Of a DNA stretch of 64,000 bases, positions 18,312 through 31,383 are shown piece after piece. Both the position numbers and the translations under genes were made by a program. Location: NCBI GenBank assembly GCA_963760225.1, contig CAVXCD010000001.1, positions 62,001 to 126,000 of the forward strand. Direction: 5' to 3'. The notes beneath the pieces are model-generated. The model was not told where the DNA came from. It saw only the letters and a list, made by a program, of their open reading frames with translations, and searched no databases. Source of the stretch: 13-2-20CM-66-19 sp963760225. Its GTDB lineage: Bacteria; Pseudomonadota; Gammaproteobacteria; Steroidobacterales; Steroidobacteraceae. Every line of letters begins with the position of its first letter. Position 1 is the first letter of the stretch.

Positions 18312-19724
18312 TTACGCCACGCCGAGCTGGTTGAGTATGCCGCGCGCGGCCTCGCGCCCTTCAAACACCGCGGTCACGACCAGGTCCGAGCCGCGCACCA
18401 TGTCACCGCCGGCGAACACCCTCGGGTGGGTCGTCTGGAACGCATTGGCCGCCCCTGCGGATACGCGCACGCGGCCGTTGGGGTGCAGCCGGATGCCGTG
18501 CCCGGCGAGCCACGGCGGCGGGCTCGGCAGGAAACCGAAGGCGATGATCACCGCATCCGCCGGCACGATGTGCTCGGAAGCTGCGACCGGCTGCGGCACG
18601 CGCCGGCCGCGCGCATCCGGCGCTCCGAGCTGCGTCGCAACCAGCTTCACGCCCTCGACGCGCTCGGCGCCGACGATCTCGATCGGCTGGCGGTTGAACA
18701 GGAACTGCACGCCCTCCTCGCGGCTGTTGCGATAGTCGCGCCGCGATCCGGGCATGTTGGTTTCGTCGCGCCGGTAGGTGCACGTGACCGACTCCGCACC
18801 CTGGCGCAGCGCCGTGCGGTTGCAGTCCATGGCGGTGTCGCCGCCGCCGAGCACCACCACGCGCCGCCCGGCCAGGTTGATCAGCGCCTGCGCGGCGCCT
18901 GCGAACCCGAGCTGGTGATTGATGTTGGCAACCAGATAGGGCAGCGCCTCGTACACGCCCGGCAGATCCTCCCCGGGAAAGCCGCCCCTGACGCCGGTGT
19001 ACGTTCCCATGCCGAGAAACACGGCGTCGAATTCCGCCAGCAGCTGCGTGAGGGAGACATCGGCGCCGACTTCGCAGCCGAGGCGAAACTCCACACCCAT
19101 GCCTTGCATGATCTCGCGCCGGCGCTCGACCACTTCCTTCTCGAGCTTGAACGGCGGAATGCCGAAGGTGAGCAGACCGCCGATGCGCGCGTAGCGGTCG
19201 AACACCACCGGCTGCACGCCGTTGCGCACCAGCACGTCGGCGCAGCCGAGGCCGGCAGGGCCCGCACCGACCACCGCCACACGCCGCCCGCTCGGGCGCA
19301 CGTGCGACATGTCGGGCTGCCAGCCCATCTTCAGCGCCTCGTCGGTGATGTACTTCTCGATCGAGCCGATGGTCACCGCACCGAGCCCGTCGTTGAGCGT
19401 GCACGCGCCCTCGCACAGGCGGTCCTGCGGACAGATGCGGCCGCACACCTCGGGCAGCGAGTTGGTACGGTGGGACAGCTCCGCGGCCTCGAACAGGTTG
19501 CCTTCCTCGATGAGCTTGAGCCAGTTGGGGATGTAGTTGTGTACCGGGCATTTCCACTCGCAGAAGGGATTGCCGCAGGCGAGACAGCGTCCGGCCTGCT
19601 GCGCGGCGGACTCCGCGTCGTAGGGCGCATAGATCTCGCGGAAGTTGCCGATGCGCGCCTCGACGGCGGCCTTCGCCGGGTCGGCGCGCGGCACGTCGAG
19701 AAACTGCAGGTTGCGGTCGGCCAT
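18312..19724 (-). CDS. gltD: Glutamate synthase (NADPH) small subunit
   Basis: Flavoprotein beta subunit that takes electrons from NADPH through FAD and 4Fe-4S clusters to the large subunit. 470 residues, normal length. Cluster ligands appear in CLACGNPFCEWKCPVHN and CGRICPQDRLCEGAC; the FAD site is VAVVGAGPAGLGCADVL; the NADPH site is VVVLGGGDTAMDC; the C-terminal FAD block is RVFAGGDMVRG. The ATG at 19722-19724 follows the gltB stop by eight bases, so gltB and gltD form one operon. Confidence 0.97.
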   Translation of the reverse strand: MADRNLQFLDVPRADPAKAAVEARIGNFREIYAPYDAESAAQQAGRCLACGNPFCEWKCPVHNYIPNWLKLIEEGNLFEAAELSHRTNSLPEVCGRICPQDRLCEGACTLNDGLGAVTIGSIEKYITDEALKMGWQPDMSHVRPSGRRVAVVGAGPAGLGCADVLVRNGVQPVVFDRYARIGGLLTFGIPPFKLEKEVVERRREIMQGMGVEFRLGCEVGADVSLTQLLAEFDAVFLGMGTYTGVRGGFPGEDLPGVYEALPYLVANINHQLGFAGAAQALINLAGRRVVVLGGGDTAMDCNRTALRQGAESVTCTYRRDETNMPGSRRDYRNSREEGVQFLFNRQPIEIVGAERVEGVKLVATQLGAPDARGRRVPQPVAASEHIVPADAVIIAFGFLPSPPPWLAGHGIRLHPNGRVRVSAGAANAFQTTHPRVFAGGDMVRGSDLVVTAVFEGREAARGILNQLGVA

Positions 19725-19732
19725 CGGCGGAA

Positions 19733-24193
<4,461 letters not shown>

Positions 24194-24652
24194 GGTGAGG
24201 GCCTCGACGATGCTCGGGAACAGCCCAGCGTGCGCACGCCGCGGGTCACTGCGCCCGCAGCTCGCGTCACACCGGCAATTCATGCGCTCAGGAGATCCGC
24301 CGGGCCCTCTTGCGGAGGGCTGCGGACGAGCAGTCGGAGCCGGACGGGAACGATGCGCCGTTAAGCCGTCGGCCGACTGTCTTACACCATCACTATGCGT
24401 CCGATAATACCGGCCTGCGAAGCTCTTGCAAGCGCTTAAATCTACGCCGGGCGGGCGCCGGCACCCCTGAGCGGCGGGCGCGGCGTGTCCGGCTCGCGCG
24501 CGCGCGCGGTGGCGCTCGCGGCAGCGATGGCGGCTTCATCGGAAAGTGGACCTCGCGCACATTGTGCTCTCGCGCCTCTTGCATCGCAGCGTGCGCTGCC
24601 CCAACATGCGCGCCGCCGCAATTCAAGCGGCGAGCGAGGTGTCAGCACCTAA
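24194..24652. other. Intergenic region upstream of gltB with long leader
   Basis: 459 bp between divergent gltB and the small gene at 24653. It holds the gltBD promoter (24404-24431) and a predicted gltB leader of about 205 nt with short GC-rich inverted repeats such as the GGGCCCTC/GAGGGC pair around 24302-24326. No known riboswitch recognised. The half nearer to 24653 (24440-24650) shows nothing I can name. Confidence 0.5.
24404..24431 (-). promoter_or_regulatory. Sigma-70 promoter of gltBD
   Basis: Reading leftward: -35 TTGCAA (24431-24426), 16-base spacer, -10 TATTAT (24409-24404). This is the best -35/-10 pair in the window. It predicts transcription from about 24397 and a 5' leader near 205 nt before the gltB ATG. 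Confidence 0.7.
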
Positions 24653-25033
24653 ATGAAGCCGCGCAAAGCGTCGACTGACAGCGACCCTAAGCCCCGCCTT
24701 CAACGCCTGAACGACTACCTGGAGCGAAATTTTCCGGATTTCTTCGCCGAGGCACGCTTCCAGGTCGGGGATGACGATTACTTCCTCTACGCCCGCTTCG
24801 GGCAGTACCTCGCCCGCATCATCGAGCACAACCGCGTCCCCGGCCGGATCATCAACCGCGGCTTCACTCTGCTGAACCAGATGGCGCGCGCCTCGCAGCG
24901 CGATCCGAGCATCCGCCAGATGCTGGTGTCCGGGCCGCTCGAGTACATCGTGGATGCGCCCAAGGCGCGGGCGCTGGCGCGCAAGCGCCTCTCGCCCGCC
25001 GCCCAGGGCTATCTCGAGAGCCTGTGCGAGTAG
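24653..25033 (+). CDS. Small conserved-looking protein of unknown function
   Basis: 126 residues, soluble, balanced composition with aromatic and acidic residues unlike chance ORFs in this DNA. Segments such as LNDYLERNFPDFFAEARFQVGDDDYFLYARFGQYLARIIEHN suggest a helical protein. No domain recognised. The ATG follows GCGAGCGAGGTGTC, a usable ribosome-binding site. It is divergent from gltB and converges on the protease gene at 25077. Confidence 0.65.
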   Translation: MKPRKASTDSDPKPRLQRLNDYLERNFPDFFAEARFQVGDDDYFLYARFGQYLARIIEHNRVPGRIINRGFTLLNQMARASQRDPSIRQMLVSGPLEYIVDAPKARALARKRLSPAAQGYLESLCE

Positions 25034-25076
25034 CTGCGCTTTAGCGCGCGTCGCGCTGTGCGCCGGCGCGCCGCCT

Positions 25077-26090
25077 TCAGGTCGGCGGTTCGCGCACGGT
25101 GAGCGGGACCGCGAGCAGCTGCGTGCGGCGCACGACCTTCAGCTGCAGCGCCGTGCCGGGGACCACGCGGCTCAGGTAGCGGTGCAGCGCGTCGATGCCA
25201 TCGAGCGCCTCGCCGTCGACCGCCACGATGAGATCGCCCGGATGCAGCTCCGACTCGGCGGCAGGTCCTTGCGCCTCGCGCGACATCACTTCCACGGCGT
25301 TGCGGTTGCTGAGGCCGAGCGCGCGCACCAGGCGCAGGTCGAGCGGGCGGTCGCGCGCCGCCACGCCGAGCCAGGCGCGGCGCACGCGGCCCTGGGTGAG
25401 GATCTCGGTCAGCACCCACTGGGCCGTCGCGGCCGGAATCGCAAAGCCGATCCCCTGCGCCATGGCGATGATCGCCGTGTTGATGCCCACGACACGCCCG
25501 CGCGCATCGAGCAGCGGGCCGCCCGAGTTGCCCGGATTGAGCGCGGCGCTGTGCTGCACCACCCCTTCGATCAGCCGTCCGTGACGACTGCGCAGCGAGC
25601 GCCCGAGCGCGCTGACGACTCCGGCCGACACGGTCGATTCGAACCCATAGGGGTTGCCGACGGCGATGACCAGCTGCCCGGCGCGCAGGCGCTGCGCGCT
25701 GGCGAGCTCGGCGTAGGGCAGCGCGCCGGCCTGGGCACGTAGCACCGCCAGATCCGTCGCCGGGTCACGCCCGGCGACCACCGCCGGCACGCTGCGGCCG
25801 TCGACGAACGCGACGCGCGCTTCGCTCACGCGCTGCACCACGTGCTCGTTGGTCAGCAGGTAACCGTCCGGCGTCACGACCACCCCGGAGCCGGCACCGC
25901 CGCGGGCGCGCTCGGCTTCGGCCGCGCCGCCAACGTAGACGCTCACCACCGCCGGACCGACCGCATCGACCGCGCCCACCACGGCCGCGGAATAGGCGTC
26001 CAGCGGATCACCCGCGTCGGGCATCCCGGAGGCAGCGGTACCGGTAGATTCGGGGGCGGGCTGCGCTCCCGGCAGTTCGCTGTCGAGCAT
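25077..26090 (-). CDS. HtrA/DegP-like serine protease, one PDZ domain
   Basis: 337 residues. Trypsin-like domain with catalytic triad His83 (LLTNEHV), Asp113 (ATDLAVL) and Ser189 (NPGNSGGPL), then a single PDZ domain from about residue 235 (GVAARDRPLDLRLVRALGL through HPGDLIVAVDGEALDG). DegP/DegQ have two PDZ domains and a signal peptide and DegS has one PDZ and a membrane anchor. Here the first 35 residues are Ala/Pro/Asp-rich without any hydrophobic segment, so the protein appears cytosolic or its true start lies elsewhere. Divergent from the antiporter gene (134 bp). Confidence 0.88.
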   Translation of the reverse strand: MLDSELPGAQPAPESTGTAASGMPDAGDPLDAYSAAVVGAVDAVGPAVVSVYVGGAAEAERARGGAGSGVVVTPDGYLLTNEHVVQRVSEARVAFVDGRSVPAVVAGRDPATDLAVLRAQAGALPYAELASAQRLRAGQLVIAVGNPYGFESTVSAGVVSALGRSLRSRHGRLIEGVVQHSAALNPGNSGGPLLDARGRVVGINTAIIAMAQGIGFAIPAATAQWVLTEILTQGRVRRAWLGVAARDRPLDLRLVRALGLSNRNAVEVMSREAQGPAAESELHPGDLIVAVDGEALDGIDALHRYLSRVVPGTALQLKVVRRTQLLAVPLTVREPPT

Positions 26091-26224
26091 CGCCTTCGAA
26101 TGGGTATCCGGCCCACGAAACTCAAGACCTGCGCCGGGTACGCCCCTAAGCGCCGCCCGCTGCGTCCGCCAAGCGCGCGCGGCATCCTCGCGCGGCGATT
26201 CCTGCCAGAATCGCGAGCGACGCC

Positions 26225-28009
26225 ATGATCACGCTGGCACAAACCGCCATTCTGCTGGCCGCGGCCGTCCTCGCGGTCTCCCTGTTTCGCTTCCTGCGCC
26301 TGAGCTCCATCCTCGGCTACGTCGCCGCCGGACTGGTCATCGGCCCGTGGGGCCTGAACCTGATCGGCGACGTCACCCGCATCCTGCAGGTCTCGCAGTT
26401 CGGGATCGTGCTGCTGCTGTTCATCATCGGGCTCGAGCTGCAGCCCACGAGGCTGTGGGTCATGCGCCGCGTCGTCTTCGGGCTCGGTGCCGCCCAGGTG
26501 GCGCTGTGCACCGTGCTGCTCGGCGCGCTCGCCTGGGCGTGGGGTGAGCCGCCGGTGGACGCGGGCATCATCGGCTTCGGGCTGTCGCTGTCGTCCACGC
26601 CGCTGGTGCTGCAGATGCTCGCCGAGCGCAAGCAGCTCAAGACGCAGGCCGGGCGCGCAGCCTTCGGCGTCCTGCTGTTCCAGGATCTGGCCGTGCTGCC
26701 GGCGCTCGCGGTGCTGCCGATGCTCTCGCCGCTCGCCGCCGCCCATCCCGCCGGCGGCAACTGGTGGGTGCCGCTGCTGAAGCTTGCGGCCGTGATCGCG
26801 GCGGTCGTGTTCGCCGGCGGCCGGGTGCTGCTGCGCCCGGCGTTGCGCCTGGTGGCGCGCGCGCAGGTGAGCGAGGTGTTCACCGCCGCGGCGCTGCTCA
26901 CCGTCATTGCCACGACGCTGCTGGCCAACAGCGTCGGGCTTTCCGCCTCGCTCGGGGCGTTCCTCGCCGGCGTGCTGCTCGCCGACAGCGAGTTCCGCCA
27001 CGAGCTGGAGGCGGATCTCGAGCCCTTCAAGGGACTGTTGCTCGGCCTGTTCTTCATCGCGGTGGGCATGTCGGCGAATCTCGGGCTGCTGAAGTCCGAG
27101 CCGCTGAAACTGCTCGGTCTCACCGTGGTCTTCATGCTGATCAAGGTGGGGGCCACGACCGCACTCGGCCGGCTCGCGCGGCTGCGCGGGGAGTCGGCGC
27201 GGCGGCTGGGGTTTGCGCTGCCGACCGGCGGCGAGTTTGCCTTCGTGCTGTTCACGCTCGCGGCGGGCGAGCAGATCCTCGACCGCGCTACCGCCGACCT
27301 GCTGATCCTCGCGGTTACGCTGTCGATGTTGCTCGCGCCGCTCTTGCTCATTGGGCAGGAGTTGCTCGCGCGGCGCTGGTTCGCGCCCGCCGCCGCGCCG
27401 TTCGACGACATCGACGAGCACGACATCCCGGTGATCATCGCCGGCTTCGGCCGCTTCGGGCAGATCGTGGCGCGCGTGCTGCGGGTCAAGAGTCTGCCCT
27501 TCACCGCGCTCGACGTCAGCCAGACGCACGTCGATTTCGTGCGCCGCTTCGGCAACAAGGTCTATTACGGCGACGCCTCGCGGCTCGACCTGCTGCGCGC
27601 GGCCGGCGCACAGAGCGCCAAGGTGCTGGTGCTGGCGATCGAAGACGTCGACGCCTCGGTGCGCACCGCGGTGCTGGTGCGCGAGCAGTTTCCGCACCTG
27701 AAGATCTTCGCGCGCGCGCGCAACCGTCAGCATGCCTTCGCGCTCATGGACGCCGGCGTCAGCGCCGTGATCCGCGAGACTTACGCCTCCAGCCTGGAAA
27801 TGGCGGCAGCGGTGCTCGAAACCCTCGGCGAAACCCCCGCCGCGGCGCGCGAGGCGGTGCGCCGCTTCCGCCAGCACGACGAGCGCACGCTCATGGCGCA
27901 GTACCAGGTCAAGGAGGACGAGGAGAAATTCCTTGCCACCTCGCGCGAAGCCGGACAGCAGCTCGAGAAGCTGTTCGATGCCGATCGCGCCGGCTCGGAA
28001 GCGAAATAG
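26225..28009 (+). CDS. CPA2-family K+/H+ antiporter with TrkA-N domain (Kef/YbaL type)
   Basis: 594 residues. About 12 membrane helices over residues 1-385 (start ITLAQTAILLAAAVLAVSLF, GYVAAGLVIGPWGLNLI, FGLSLSSTPLVLQMLAERKQ) followed by a cytosolic nucleotide-binding RCK/TrkA-N domain beginning DIPVIIAGFGRFGQIVARVL and the conserved YYGDASRLDLLRAAGA. It would release K+ in exchange for H+ under electrophile or pH stress, gated by nucleotide or glutathione adducts. No KefF/KefG partner is adjacent; gshA is elsewhere in the window. Confidence 0.93.
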   Translation: MITLAQTAILLAAAVLAVSLFRFLRLSSILGYVAAGLVIGPWGLNLIGDVTRILQVSQFGIVLLLFIIGLELQPTRLWVMRRVVFGLGAAQVALCTVLLGALAWAWGEPPVDAGIIGFGLSLSSTPLVLQMLAERKQLKTQAGRAAFGVLLFQDLAVLPALAVLPMLSPLAAAHPAGGNWWVPLLKLAAVIAAVVFAGGRVLLRPALRLVARAQVSEVFTAAALLTVIATTLLANSVGLSASLGAFLAGVLLADSEFRHELEADLEPFKGLLLGLFFIAVGMSANLGLLKSEPLKLLGLTVVFMLIKVGATTALGRLARLRGESARRLGFALPTGGEFAFVLFTLAAGEQILDRATADLLILAVTLSMLLAPLLLIGQELLARRWFAPAAAPFDDIDEHDIPVIIAGFGRFGQIVARVLRVKSLPFTALDVSQTHVDFVRRFGNKVYYGDASRLDLLRAAGAQSAKVLVLAIEDVDASVRTAVLVREQFPHLKIFARARNRQHAFALMDAGVSAVIRETYASSLEMAAAVLETLGETPAAAREAVRRFRQHDERTLMAQYQVKEDEEKFLATSREAGQQLEKLFDADRAGSEAK

Positions 28010-28010
28010 C

Positions 28011-28631
28011 GTGGATGAGGCGCGCAGCGTGCGCGAGTTCTGGTTCGGCCGCCAGCCGCTGTCGGCGGCGAGCACCAGGCAGCGACTGCGCTTCTGGTTC
28101 GGCGACGGCAGCTCGCCGGTGCGGCAACGGCGTGATGCCGAGATCCGCCGGCGCTTCGGCCCGCTCTACGAGCGCGCCGCCGCCGGGCAGCTGGCGCCCT
28201 GGGCCGATGGCCCGCGGCGGCGCTCGAGCCTCATCATTCTGCTCGACCAGTTCTCACGCCACATGTTCCGCGGCACGGCGCGGGCGTTCGCCACCGACGA
28301 CCAGGCGCTCGCACTCACGCTGTCCGGCATGCAGTCGGCCGCCGATGCGGCGCTCGGCGAGGTCGAGCGCATGTTCTTCTATATGCCGCTGCAGCATGCC
28401 GAAGCGCGCGAGGTGCAGGAGGAATCGGTCGCCGCCTACCGGCGGCTGCTGCACGAGGCACCCGAGGAGCTGCGCGAGCTGTTCTCCAGCTCACTGCGCT
28501 CGGCGCAGAACCACCGCGCGATCATCGAGCAGTTCGGGCGCTTCCCTTACCGCAACCATGCGCTCGGACGCGAGAGCACGGCCGCGGAGCGCCAGTGGCT
28601 GCAGAGCGGGGGCGAGAGCTTCGGTCAGTAG
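28011..28631 (+). CDS. DUF924 family protein
   Basis: 206 residues. DUF924 hallmarks: VREFWFG near the start, the repeat-like LRFWFGDG, LIILLDQFSRHMFRGTARAF, RMFFYMPLQHAE and NHRAIIEQFGRFPYRNHALGR. The family has an all-helical TPR-like fold; its biochemical role is unknown. GTG at 28011 is one base after the antiporter stop, implying translational coupling; no ATG gives a good N-terminus. The 3' end overlaps the convergent cbpM by seven bases. Confidence 0.88.
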   Translation: MDEARSVREFWFGRQPLSAASTRQRLRFWFGDGSSPVRQRRDAEIRRRFGPLYERAAAGQLAPWADGPRRRSSLIILLDQFSRHMFRGTARAFATDDQALALTLSGMQSAADAALGEVERMFFYMPLQHAEAREVQEESVAAYRRLLHEAPEELRELFSSSLRSAQNHRAIIEQFGRFPYRNHALGRESTAAERQWLQSGGESFGQ

Positions 28632-28948
28632 TCCGTGGCGAGCCGTTCGAGGTGGCGGATACGCCGCTCGAGCTCGCGCTGTGCCTCGAGCAGCTCCACG
28701 GCCAGCGCCGCGCCGCTCGCGTTCACTCCCAGGTCGCGCATCAGCCGCGCGGCGATCTGCAGCCGCGGCAGCGCCGTCGCCGGCAGCTGCCACTGGCCTT
28801 CGCGATCGCGCGGCGTCACCACCCCGAGCGAGGCCAGCTCGCGCACGGCCTCGAAGTCGAGGCGGCACAGCTCGCACATCGCGGCGGCCGCGATCCAGTC
28901 GCCCTCACCAAGCAGCCGGGCTTCGAGTACAGCAGTCACGCGAACCAT
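28625..28948 (-). CDS. cbpM: Chaperone modulator CbpM
   Basis: 107 residues, MerR-like helical fold. CbpM binds the J-domain of CbpA and blocks its stimulation of DnaK and its DNA binding. Family features: acidic/hydrophobic N-half with MCELCRLDFEAVRELASLGVV and a coiled C-half (LEAQRELERRIRHLERL). The ATG at 28946-28948 is preceded by GAGGTGATGAC. It starts four bases after the cbpA stop, the usual cbpA-cbpM order. Confidence 0.88.
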   Translation of the reverse strand: MVRVTAVLEARLLGEGDWIAAAAMCELCRLDFEAVRELASLGVVTPRDREGQWQLPATALPRLQIAARLMRDLGVNASGAALAVELLEAQRELERRIRHLERLATDY

Positions 28949-28952
28949 GTCA

Positions 28953-29921
28953 TCACCTCGTATCAAGGGCACGCGGATCGAAGTTGAGCTTCGCACGCAT
29001 CTCTTCGTAGAGCGCTTTCGCCTCGGGGGAATCGCCCGGCGGCAGCACCACCTTGAGCTGCACGTACTGGTCCCCCGGGGTTGACCCGGGCAGTCCGCGC
29101 CCGCGCAGGCGCAGCTTCTGGCCCGATTGCGCGGCGGCGGGAATGTGCATCTCCACCGCGCCGCCGAGAGTTGGCACGGTGACGGTGGCGCCGAGGGCGG
29201 CTTCCCACGGGGCGACCGGGAAGGTGAGCGTCACGTCGCGCCCGTCGAGCGTGAAGCGCCGGTGCGGCAGGATGTGCGCCTCGAGATACAGGTCGCCAGC
29301 GCCTGCACCGCCCTGATCGGCCTCGCCCTGGCCGGCGAGCCGGATGAGCTGCCCCTCGCTCACTCCCGCGGGGATGGTGACCCGCACGGTGTGCGCGCGC
29401 AGCTCGAGCGAGCCGTCGGGCTTGACCTCGGGTCGCTTCAGCTCGAGCGTGCGCGTGGTGCCGCGATAAGCCTCCTCGAGCTCGATATCGAGACGCGCGT
29501 GCTGATCGCGCCCGGCGCGCGCCGCAGCACCGCCGAACTGGCTGCCGCCGCCGAAGAGCGAGGAGAAGAAATCGCTGAACTCCTCCTGCGTGAAGCTGCC
29601 GTCCTGCGCAGCGGCGCCGGCGCCGCCACCGGGTGCAGCGCGGCGCCGGCCGCGCGCGCCCTGCGGGGCCCAGTCCGGCGGCGGCCGGAACTGCTGTCCG
29701 GATTTCCATTCGCTGCCGAGCTGGTCGTAGGCGGCGCGCTTCTGCGGATCGCGCAGCACCTCGTAGGCCTCCTGCATCTCCTTGAAGCGCGCCTCCGCAT
29801 TCGGCTCCTTGCTGACGTCGGGGTGGTACTTGCGCGCGAGGCGCCGGTACGCAGCCTTGATCTGCTCCGCCGTCGCGGCACGCTCGACGCCCAGGATCTT
29901 GTAGTAGTCGCGGAATTCCAT
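28953..29921 (-). CDS. cbpA: DnaJ-like co-chaperone / curved-DNA-binding protein CbpA
   Basis: Hsp40 co-chaperone for DnaK, also a nucleoid-associated protein in E. coli. 322 residues: J-domain 1-70 with HPD at 33-35, a Gly/Phe-rich linker (FSSLFGGGSQFGG), then two beta-sandwich substrate domains; no Cys-rich zinc domain, which separates CbpA from DnaJ. Operon with cbpM. A -10 box TAGAAT (29934-29939, minus strand) lies 12 bases before the ATG, giving a very short leader. Confidence 0.94.
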   Translation of the reverse strand: MEFRDYYKILGVERAATAEQIKAAYRRLARKYHPDVSKEPNAEARFKEMQEAYEVLRDPQKRAAYDQLGSEWKSGQQFRPPPDWAPQGARGRRRAAPGGGAGAAAQDGSFTQEEFSDFFSSLFGGGSQFGGAAARAGRDQHARLDIELEEAYRGTTRTLELKRPEVKPDGSLELRAHTVRVTIPAGVSEGQLIRLAGQGEADQGGAGAGDLYLEAHILPHRRFTLDGRDVTLTFPVAPWEAALGATVTVPTLGGAVEMHIPAAAQSGQKLRLRGRGLPGSTPGDQYVQLKVVLPPGDSPEAKALYEEMRAKLNFDPRALDTR

Positions 29922-29933
29922 GGTTACCGGGGG

Positions 29934-29939
29934 ATTCTA
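29934..29939 (-). promoter_or_regulatory. Candidate -10 box of cbpAM
   Basis: GCTAGAATC read leftward; TAGAAT ends 12 bases before the cbpA ATG, so the expected leader is only about five nucleotides. No heat-shock (sigma-32) promoter pattern seen here. Confidence 0.4.
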
Positions 29940-30089
29940 GCCGCTGTCACCGCACCACTTGAGTGCACGAGGCCACGCAACCGGCACCTTCGCGAGGCAA
30001 ACTTAGCTCCCTTACGCCCGGGGCAGCCGCGGTTGCGGCGCACTTTTCATAGGGCACGGAACTTGCTTCCTCAAGTGCGGTGACCCGAC

Positions 30090-30983
30090 ATGATGAGACT
30101 GTCCCGACCTCCGCCGCTTCGCAATCTGCGCGCCTTCTGTGTGGCCGCGCGGCAGCGCAGCTTCAAGGCCGCAGCGGCCGAGCTGTGCCTGACTCCTTCC
30201 GCCGTCAGCCACCAGATGAAGGAGCTCGAAACGCTGCTCGGCATGCGACTGTTCGAGCGGCGCACCCGCTCGCTCGATCTGACCACCGCCGGCCACCGCC
30301 TGCGCGAGGAGGTCGAGCCGCTGCTCGAGGCGCTCGATCGCGCGCTCGCACAGTTTGCCCGCCGCAACGGTCGCCAGACACTGCGGGTGCGGCTGCCGGC
30401 GCTGTTCGCCAACGAGCTATTCATCCCGCGGCTGGCGGATTTCTGTGCCGCCCACCCGCAGATCGACGTGCAGCTCGACACGCGCGACCCGCGCCCCTCG
30501 ACCCATCCGCCGACCGCCGACGTCTCGATAGTGCTGGCGAATGCCCCGCCGCAGGGACTGAAGAGCGAGCGGCTGTTTTCCTGCCCGTTTACCGCGGTTT
30601 GCGCGCCGCGCCACGCCGGCAGCGTCGCCCGCCTCGGCCGGGAAGTGTTCGGCACGCTGCCGCTGATCGTGGACCGGACGCGGCCGTTTGCGTGGAGCAG
30701 CTGGGCGGACGAGGTCGGCCTCGCCACCCCCGAGCCGCGCCAGGTGATCGAGCTGGACACCATGATCGCGGTGGTGCGCGCGGCCGAGGGCGGCGTGGGG
30801 ATCGCGCTCGTGCCGACGCTGTTATGCGATTCCTGGATCCGCAGCGGAGCGCTCGTGCGGGTCTTCGCCGTGGAGCTCGCCAGCCCCGACTCCTATTACC
30901 TCGTCAGTCGCATGAAGGATATCGAGCGGCCGGCGGTGCAGGCGCTCACGCACTGGGCACTGACCCAGTACCGGCCGGGCTGA
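30090..30983 (+). CDS. LysR-family transcriptional regulator (GcvA-like)
   Basis: 297 residues. N-terminal winged helix (PPLRNLRAFCVAARQRSFKAAA, SAVSHQMKELE, MRLFERRTRSLDLTTAG) and a C-terminal periplasmic-binding-like effector domain. The start PPLRNLRAF and the RTRSLDLTTAG stretch place it near the GcvA/AmpR group. Its target is not evident: the divergent neighbour is cbpA (168 bp between), which could be regulated from the shared region. Two ATG codons in tandem; the first is used. Confidence 0.88.
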   Translation: MMRLSRPPPLRNLRAFCVAARQRSFKAAAAELCLTPSAVSHQMKELETLLGMRLFERRTRSLDLTTAGHRLREEVEPLLEALDRALAQFARRNGRQTLRVRLPALFANELFIPRLADFCAAHPQIDVQLDTRDPRPSTHPPTADVSIVLANAPPQGLKSERLFSCPFTAVCAPRHAGSVARLGREVFGTLPLIVDRTRPFAWSSWADEVGLATPEPRQVIELDTMIAVVRAAEGGVGIALVPTLLCDSWIRSGALVRVFAVELASPDSYYLVSRMKDIERPAVQALTHWALTQYRPG

Positions 30984-31383
30984 GCCGGGATCACCTGTGA
31001 CACCAATTCTTTTCGCTTGCCGCAAGCGCTGCCGGATTTGTAGGGTAACGGGGAGGACGTTGATCGCAACGCAGGAATGAGCGGAGGGGCGGGCGGGGTG
31101 TCCAGTTTTCGATCCCCCTCGAACGTATGCCCCGTCGCCCCTCCGGTCACCTGCAGCCAGCCTTACGACCTGAGCACACAAAAAAAGGCGCCGCGAAGCG
31201 GGGGAAGTCGCATCGCGGCGCGCAGGAGCGAACACGGGGAAGTTGTTCGCAACTGATTGAGCTAGAGCAAGGCCTGTGCCAGCGACGAATAGCTTTTAAT
31301 AACAACGACTTATCTTTATTCTCAGGGGTCGCGTCCGGTGACGTGAATTGTCACTTTGGTACCCTGGGCCGCCCTGTCGGGCC
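30984..31383. other. 400-bp intergenic region with a minus-strand terminator
   Basis: Between the LysR stop and the SPOR lipoprotein stop. It contains the minus-strand terminator at 31180-31221 and, to its right, an AT-richer stretch (31285-31325) such as could hold a promoter. No protein gene supported. It may be the 3' UTR of the SPOR gene or a small RNA of about 100-130 nt. Confidence 0.45.
31180..31221 (-). terminator. Rho-independent terminator, minus strand
   Basis: Read leftward: GCGCCGCG (31221-31214), an 18-base loop, CGCGGCGC (31195-31188), one C, then seven T. It lies 163 bp beyond the SPOR lipoprotein stop, so it ends that transcript or a separate small RNA. Confidence 0.75.

Noticed and set aside
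24194..24283. N-terminal extension of GltB to an upstream ATG
   Set aside because: The extra 30 residues are Cys/Arg-rich and unlike GltB; the ATG at 24193 gives a normal short propeptide before Cys18.
25943..28075. A 710-codon open frame on the minus strand across the K+/H+ antiporter gene
   Set aside because: It is antisense to a complete, clearly recognisable CPA2 antiporter, and its product is rich in Arg, Gln, His and Glu as expected from the reverse strand of GC-rich coding DNA.
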